Of a stretch of DNA of 64,000 bases, positions 59,766 through 64,000 are shown one piece after another. Below the pieces are notes generated by a model, which worked only from the letters and a program-made list of their open reading frames with translations, made no database searches and was not told where the DNA came from. A program made the translations under genes and the position numbers. The stretch's first letter is position 1, and each line of letters starts with the position of its first letter. This DNA is from Novosphingobium sp. 18050 (GTDB lineage: Bacteria; Pseudomonadota; Alphaproteobacteria; Sphingomonadales; Sphingomonadaceae): the NCBI RefSeq assembly GCF_902706195.1, contig NZ_CACSJO010000017.1, forward strand, positions 1 to 64,000, written 5' to 3'.

Positions 59766-62684
59766 TTAGAAGTTGACGGTTGCGCCCACGAAGATCGTGC
59801 GGCCCAGCGCATCGTAGATGCCGGGGTAGGTGTTGCCGTTGCCGAACGTCTGCAGCAGGTTCGAGGACAGCAGCGGCGGATCCTTGTCGAACAGGTTGTT
59901 CACGCCTGCGCGCAGGGTCATGCGCTTGTCGATCACCTGGGTCAGCGAAAGATCGATGTAATTGTAGGCATTGATCTTGCGGTTGACGACGGTTTCCGGT
60001 GCACCCAGCAGCGGGTTGTCGGAAAGGCTCGACAGCTTGCTGCCGCCGATGTGGCGCCAGGAAACCGAGACGGTGGTGTCGCTCGGAGCCATCCAGCTGA
60101 ACCGCGCGACATGGCGCCACTCGGGAGTGGGCTGGCCGCAGGTGTAGCCGAACAGGCCCTTGCAGTCGTAAGAGCCAAGGCCCGGAACCGGCTGCGAAAC
60201 CTGATCGATGAGGTAGGTGCCCACGACGCCGACGTTGATGCTGCCGGCATTGCCGACGTCGAAGGTGTAGTCTGCGTTGACGTCGATGCCCGAGGTCTTG
60301 AGGAAGCCCGTGTTCATCGTCGTGGAGACGATATAGCCCGAGTTCTGCCCGAAGATCGAACCCGAACGCGGGTCGCGGCGGAACAGCCCGCAGAAGTACG
60401 GATCGCCCGTTTCTGCACACTGGCCCATGATGAGCGAAGGCGCGATCGAGCCGATGTAGTCCTTCACCTTGATGTTGTAGTAGTCGATCGACAGCGAGAA
60501 GCGGCGCACCGCCTTGGGCGTGATAACGACGCCTGCGGTCCAGGTATCGGCGGTTTCCGGCTTCAGCGCGATGTTGCCACCGCCAAGGCCGGAGCACTGG
60601 GCCGAAGGACAGTCGGGAATCCGGCCGTACTGGGCCTGGGTCACGCCGGTAAGCTGGCAGATTTCGAAAGAGGCTGCGGGGTTTGCACCGGCGCAGGGAT
60701 CGTTGCCGGCCACGTTGCCGACACCCTGCGAATTGAACAGTTCGGCCACGTTCGGCGCGCGGATGGCGCGGTTGTAGCTGGCGCGCAGACGTAGGTCGTC
60801 GACTGGCGCCCACGAGATTTCGCCCTTGTAGGTCCAGACGTTGTAGCCTGACTTGAAGCCGGTCGACTTCTGTTCGTTGTCGTAGGACGAATAGCGCAGG
60901 CCGCCGTTGATGGTCAGCGAGCGGAAGAACGGCTTGTCCTCGATCAGCGGAATTTCGATTTCGCCGAAGGCTTCGGTGACGCTGATGATGCCGTCGGAAG
61001 GCACGGTTCCGCCCTGCTGTTTGATCCGGTCAGCCTTGAAGTCCAGCGTTTCTCGGCGACGCTCCACGCCCAGAGCGATGCCGACACCGTGGTTGGCCCA
61101 GGGAACGATAATGCCCATTTCACCCAGGTCGCCGCTCAGTGCGCCCGAAATCACGCTGATCGAGTTGCGCGACGAACTGCGGCTCGGCGTGAACAGGTAC
61201 TGTGCCTGCTCTGCGGTGACGCCGTTGGGCTGGAAGACGTTGATCGGTACGCAGTTGGGATCGGTGCCGTTCACCACCGCGCGGCAGGTCGGCACGCCGC
61301 CCACGTTGACCACGTCGAGCGCCAGCGCCGCCTTGTCCTGATCGACGTCGTTGAGATAGGTCTCGCTCATGCGGACGAGCGAGTAGAGGTAGTTGACGTC
61401 GTAGCTGAAGCCCTTTCCGAGATCGCCGCGAACGCCCGCCGAATAGCGATAGTCATTGAACTTGATGTCGTCCCGGCGCGGCGCGGTGGCCATCCGGTAG
61501 GCGACCTGCACGTCCTCGGTGGTGTTGGTTCCCGCAGCCGAACCGCAGAACGCGTCAAGCTGTGCGGCGCTGGCGAAAGGGTGGTTGCAGGGCATCGCGA
61601 AGGAGCGGCCCAGCCAGATGCCGGAAGGCGCCACCTGCGAGAAAGTATGGTCGCGCATATACATGAAGCTGCCGTAGACTTCGGCCGCCGGGCTGATCTC
61701 GAAATGCGCGAACCCGCCTGCGGTGATGCGCTCGTCCGAACGCTGGAAGTAGTTGTCGGGCGCATAGTTGTAGGCATACGAGGCGTCGTAGGGGACCAGC
61801 GTGCCGTCGTTGTTGCGGTTGTTGATGAGCGTCTGGCCCAGGAACGCACTCTTGTCCGACAGGGGAAGGAACGAGCCGAAGGGGGTGTTGCTCGAACCGC
61901 CGCAGAACAGCTGGGTGCCGTTGTTCTGGTCCTGGATCGCGCAGGCGGACACGTCCCGGCTCGACTGGCGGACCGGGCTGAAGCTGCGGTAGCCGCCATA
62001 GACGGTGATGTTTCCGCGTCCGTCGGCGAAGTTCTTGCCTGCAGAGACGGTAATGTCCTGCTTGCCGCCGTCGATGACGGAGGACGGTGCCAGGTCGTAG
62101 CCCTTTGCACTTTGCAGACTGCGCGCGGCGCGGTTGTTGTTGTCATGTTGCGCAAAGCCGGTCTGCGCGTCGATGCGGACGCCGTCGAGATCCTTCTTGA
62201 TCACGAAGTTGACGACGCCCGAGAGCGCATCCGAACCATAGACCGCCGAAGCACCTCCCGAGAGCACGTCTACGCGCTCGACCAGGCTACTGGGGATGAG
62301 GCTGAGGTTAACGGCCTGCGCCGGCATCAGGCGCTGTCCGTCAAGCAGCGTCAGCACACGGTTCGAGCCGAGATTGCGAAGGTTGATCTTCGACGTGCCG
62401 TCAGAGCCGTTGGAGACGTTCTCGTTAGCGTCGGCGGTGAACTGCGGCAGGCGGTTCAGCACCTGCTCGACCGTGGTTGCGCCCTGATAACGGAATTCGT
62501 CCGAGTTGACGACCGTCTGCGGGCTGTTGCTCTCCAGGTCGGCGCGCTTGATGCGCGTTCCGGTGACGACGATGTCGTTGGCCGGAGAATCTGCTGACGC
62601 GGGCGCTTCCTGGGCCTGCGCATTTCCCGCGACGAGTGCTGCAAGCGCGACCGCGCAATACAGCTTCCTGTGGTGACCCCTCAT
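59766..62684 (-). CDS. TonB-dependent receptor, peptide/sugar type
   Basis: Outer-membrane receptor of 972 residues. The ATG at 62684 follows GGGAG eight bases upstream and opens a signal peptide ending AQAQE. The TonB box DIVVTGTRI, the plug (INLRNLGSNRVLTLLDGQR, GASAVYGSDALSGVVN) and the barrel ending TIFVGATVNF are typical of the group that takes up peptides and larger organic substrates in xanthomonads and sphingomonads. Several cysteine pairs sit in extracellular loops. It is preceded by operator G and so belongs to the glycoprotein regulon; it may import the peptide part while the receptor at 42379 handles glycans. Confidence 0.92.
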   Translation of the reverse strand: MRGHHRKLYCAVALAALVAGNAQAQEAPASADSPANDIVVTGTRIKRADLESNSPQTVVNSDEFRYQGATTVEQVLNRLPQFTADANENVSNGSDGTSKINLRNLGSNRVLTLLDGQRLMPAQAVNLSLIPSSLVERVDVLSGGASAVYGSDALSGVVNFVIKKDLDGVRIDAQTGFAQHDNNNRAARSLQSAKGYDLAPSSVIDGGKQDITVSAGKNFADGRGNITVYGGYRSFSPVRQSSRDVSACAIQDQNNGTQLFCGGSSNTPFGSFLPLSDKSAFLGQTLINNRNNDGTLVPYDASYAYNYAPDNYFQRSDERITAGGFAHFEISPAAEVYGSFMYMRDHTFSQVAPSGIWLGRSFAMPCNHPFASAAQLDAFCGSAAGTNTTEDVQVAYRMATAPRRDDIKFNDYRYSAGVRGDLGKGFSYDVNYLYSLVRMSETYLNDVDQDKAALALDVVNVGGVPTCRAVVNGTDPNCVPINVFQPNGVTAEQAQYLFTPSRSSSRNSISVISGALSGDLGEMGIIVPWANHGVGIALGVERRRETLDFKADRIKQQGGTVPSDGIISVTEAFGEIEIPLIEDKPFFRSLTINGGLRYSSYDNEQKSTGFKSGYNVWTYKGEISWAPVDDLRLRASYNRAIRAPNVAELFNSQGVGNVAGNDPCAGANPAASFEICQLTGVTQAQYGRIPDCPSAQCSGLGGGNIALKPETADTWTAGVVITPKAVRRFSLSIDYYNIKVKDYIGSIAPSLIMGQCAETGDPYFCGLFRRDPRSGSIFGQNSGYIVSTTMNTGFLKTSGIDVNADYTFDVGNAGSINVGVVGTYLIDQVSQPVPGLGSYDCKGLFGYTCGQPTPEWRHVARFSWMAPSDTTVSVSWRHIGGSKLSSLSDNPLLGAPETVVNRKINAYNYIDLSLTQVIDKRMTLRAGVNNLFDKDPPLLSSNLLQTFGNGNTYPGIYDALGRTIFVGATVNF

Positions 62685-62740
62685 GAGTGTGACTCCCTTG
62701 TTGATCTGCAATGAATGCGTCATCTAGAGATATGAGTCAA

Positions 62741-62763
62741 ATACCGTATACGAAATACGGTAT
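62741..62763. promoter_or_regulatory. Operator-like site G
   Basis: ATACCGTATACGAAAT (62741-62756) matches the perfect palindrome at 14 of 16 bases. It is also the left part of a wider inverted repeat, ATACCGTAT (62741-62749) with ATACGGTAT (62755-62763). It lies 57 bases upstream of the minus-strand receptor start. Confidence 0.7.
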
Positions 62764-63196
62764 CTTTTACACTCTGTATAAGATCAGAAATGTGGGTGTG
62801 TACCGCATCGGTGCCCGCGCCAGGAAAGCGAGGAGGCAAGAACTGCGGACGTGCCTATGAGACCGCGATTTCAGTGACGAGATATGGACCATCGTAATAA
62901 TTTCTGGGTGCCTGGTTATGTATGCGCATCCTCATCCCGGATATCGCTCTCCTGGGCCAGCCCTGGCTTCGATGGATCGCCAGCGGCCGTGAGCATCAGA
63001 ACTGCGAGAACGCAGTCCTATAGGGATGAGTTTTTCTCAGTATTACCGTTGTAAAACGCCGGTGATGTGGGAGCTTGGCAGTACCAAGCCATATTCGGCC
63101 GCGGGCGTTCGGCCACGGACCGGCCACTGTGTAGGGCGATGAGCCTTACGCGCGCGCCGCAGGATTTCGGATCAATTTGAACAAGGGAGTGCCGAC
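62764..63196. other. Intergenic region at right end of the locus
   Basis: About 430 bases with no gene or remnant I can recognise. It marks the right border of the glycoprotein locus, since the regulon palindrome is not seen beyond it. Confidence 0.35.
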
Positions 63197-63325
63197 ACGG
63201 ACGTTACAGTAAAAGCCGCGTGCATTTCGGAGGCGGCATGGCGGTTGCCTTTGCCGAACAAGGCGCCAAAATCGCTGTCACTGACATCGGCGTCAGTCAT
63301 GCGGAGGAGGGCGCAGACAAGGCCT
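63197..63325 (+). pseudogene. Decayed 5' fragment of an SDR gene
   Basis: This segment matches the start of the SDR gene at 13980: DVT.K....IS, then GGGMAVAFAEQGAKIAVTDI GVSHAEEGADKA against GGGMAMAFAERGAKIVLADI DVGHAQEEADR. The ATG is replaced by ACG, and about 19 bases of the glycine-rich cofactor loop are deleted, shifting the frame. Similarity ends near 63325. It is a dead copy of a paralogue, not a recent duplicate, as many third positions differ. Confidence 0.75.
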
Positions 63326-63458
63326 TCGGCCAGCTACGCGACCGCACGGGTTCGCCAGTGTACAGGCGAAGTATGTCGTCGTCGTGGACGGGTCCGATGC
63401 AGAGGGGCCGTGGCGAGCAAGAGGGCGCAGCAGAAATAGCTACGCCCCCAAGCTGAGA

Positions 63459-63665
63459 TCAGCACTTGGTGAACTGGCCCTTCTTCGGACCGGCGGAGAG
63501 GCGGCACTTGCCGTCCTTGCCCTTCACCACACCCGGCTTCATCGCGGCGGGCATATTCGCGCACTTGATGAATTTGCCCTTTGCGTCCTTGCACGGCGCT
63601 GCAAGTGTTGGCGATGCGGCAAGAATGCCGGCTACGGCCACTGCGGTCAGGAGGTTACGAATCAC
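63459..63665 (-). CDS. Small secreted protein with two CKD/KGxC-type repeats, function unknown
   Basis: A 68-residue protein with a signal peptide (ending TLAAP) and a 45-residue mature part holding four cysteines in two similar units: PCKDAKGKFIKCA and KCRLSAGPKKGQFTKC. The GTG at 63665 has GAGGAG eight bases upstream. Such small, lysine-rich, cysteine-paired periplasmic proteins recur in sphingomonads; I know of no assigned function. Two disulfides are likely. Confidence 0.75.
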   Translation of the reverse strand: MIRNLLTAVAVAGILAASPTLAAPCKDAKGKFIKCANMPAAMKPGVVKGKDGKCRLSAGPKKGQFTKC

Positions 63666-63908
63666 TGGCAGGTCTCCTCATTGCGCCCCCCGACGCCTTT
63701 TACCCCCAAGACCTGCCTGCGTATCGATTATTCGTTCTCGCAGTACCTGAAGTCAATCAGGCGGCAGGTTCCGAGAGGCGCGTAGGCAAGGCGAGCAGGC
63801 GGCGTCGGTTGGACCAACGGACAATTGCTTCGTCGATCCAATCCACCAAATGTCGAGACTGAATTTCCCAAGATTATCCGGAGTTGGCAATAGAACCGGG
63901 CTTAATCA
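63666..63908. other. Intergenic, no supported gene
   Basis: Carries the promoter of the small secreted protein. A minus-strand frame ending near 63768 has a protein-like run (WIDEAIVRWSNRRRLLAL) reminiscent of DUF1127-type tails, but it has no convincing start and I do not call it. Confidence 0.3.
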
Positions 63909-64000
63909 TCAAGGCAAGGCGTAGGCGATCACTTCATCGCCGATGGGCGTCTCCATGAAGTGGTGGCCGCCCGGCACGATGACTAGGTACTGCTTGCCGT
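63909..64000 (-). CDS. C-terminal end of a PQQ-dependent membrane dehydrogenase (partial)
   Basis: The last 30 codons of a gene running off the right edge. On the minus strand it reads GKQYLVIVPGGHHFMETPIG, then DEVIAYALP and TGA (63911-63909). The pattern GxQYVVIxAGGH...GDxxVAYALP closes quinoprotein glucose/alcohol dehydrogenases of the GCD type. The rest lies outside, so the substrate is unknown. Confidence 0.7.
   Translation of the reverse strand, partial: GKQYLVIVPGGHHFMETPIGDEVIAYALP

Noticed and set aside
27386..62684. The alternative that the locus targets pectic arabinan/galactan only
   Set aside because: GH43, GH127, GH27 and GH2 would fit RG-I side chains, but the epimerase, flavoenzyme, DapA-family protein and five peptidases under the same operator would be unexplained; no pectate lyase or GH28/GH105/GH106 gene was seen.
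1..64000. CRISPR arrays, tRNA or rRNA genes, plasmid or phage replication genes
   Set aside because: I looked for regular repeats, cloverleaf-like segments and replication or phage proteins and saw none; weak tRNA-like sequences could be missed without a covariance search.

Overview
The window looks like a chromosomal stretch of an alphaproteobacterium of the sphingomonad group (Novosphingobium/Sphingobium-like). The reasons are high GC, six TonB-dependent receptor (TBDR) genes of the sphingomonad type (five intact, one broken), FecI/FecR pairs, Rieske oxygenase/SDR genes, PQQ-type dehydrogenases, and many secreted hydrolases. This placement is inference; no rRNA or other marker gene is present.

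Left third (1-27 kb), mixed accessory region: a TBDR plus sulfatase pair (0.4-5.2 kb); a decayed IS256-family transposase (5.5-6.5 kb); a FecI-FecR-TBDR cassette whose receptor is frameshifted and cut by an IS3-family remnant (7.2-11.7 kb); a TetR/Rieske oxygenase/small protein/SDR cluster (11.7-14.8 kb); an alpha/beta-hydrolase remnant and a sorbosone-dehydrogenase/DUF2231 pair (14.8-16.8 kb); two related TBDRs flanking a FecI-FecR pair (17.7-24.3 kb); and an M20 amidohydrolase with a DAACS symporter (24.3-27.2 kb).

Right part (27.4-62.7 kb), one large catabolic locus: it combines (i) glycosidases GH127, GH43, GH27, GH2 and a DUF5695 protein; (ii) peptidases, namely a secreted Svx/AvrXca-like metalloprotease, two S9 dipeptidyl-peptidase-IV-like enzymes, a DUF885 peptidase and an M24 Xaa-Pro-type peptidase; (iii) hydroxyproline catabolism, namely a 4-hydroxyproline epimerase with both catalytic cysteines, a D-hydroxyproline-dehydrogenase-like flavoenzyme, a DapA-family protein suited to be the pyrroline-4-hydroxy-2-carboxylate deaminase, and an Ldh2-family reductase; (iv) two TBDRs and an amino-acid permease; and (v) two GntR/FCD regulators. 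I read this as a system for dismantling plant hydroxyproline-rich glycoproteins (extensin-like), whose sugars are L-arabinofuranose on hydroxyproline and galactose on serine. All transcription units of the locus are preceded by copies of one palindrome, best copy ATATCGTATACGATAT at 45555-45570. Seven sites were found and none was noticed elsewhere in the window, so the locus looks like a single regulon.

Right edge (62.7-64 kb): a decayed copy of the 5' end of an SDR gene similar to the one at 14 kb, a small cysteine-containing secreted protein, and the last codons of a PQQ-dehydrogenase-like gene that runs off the window.
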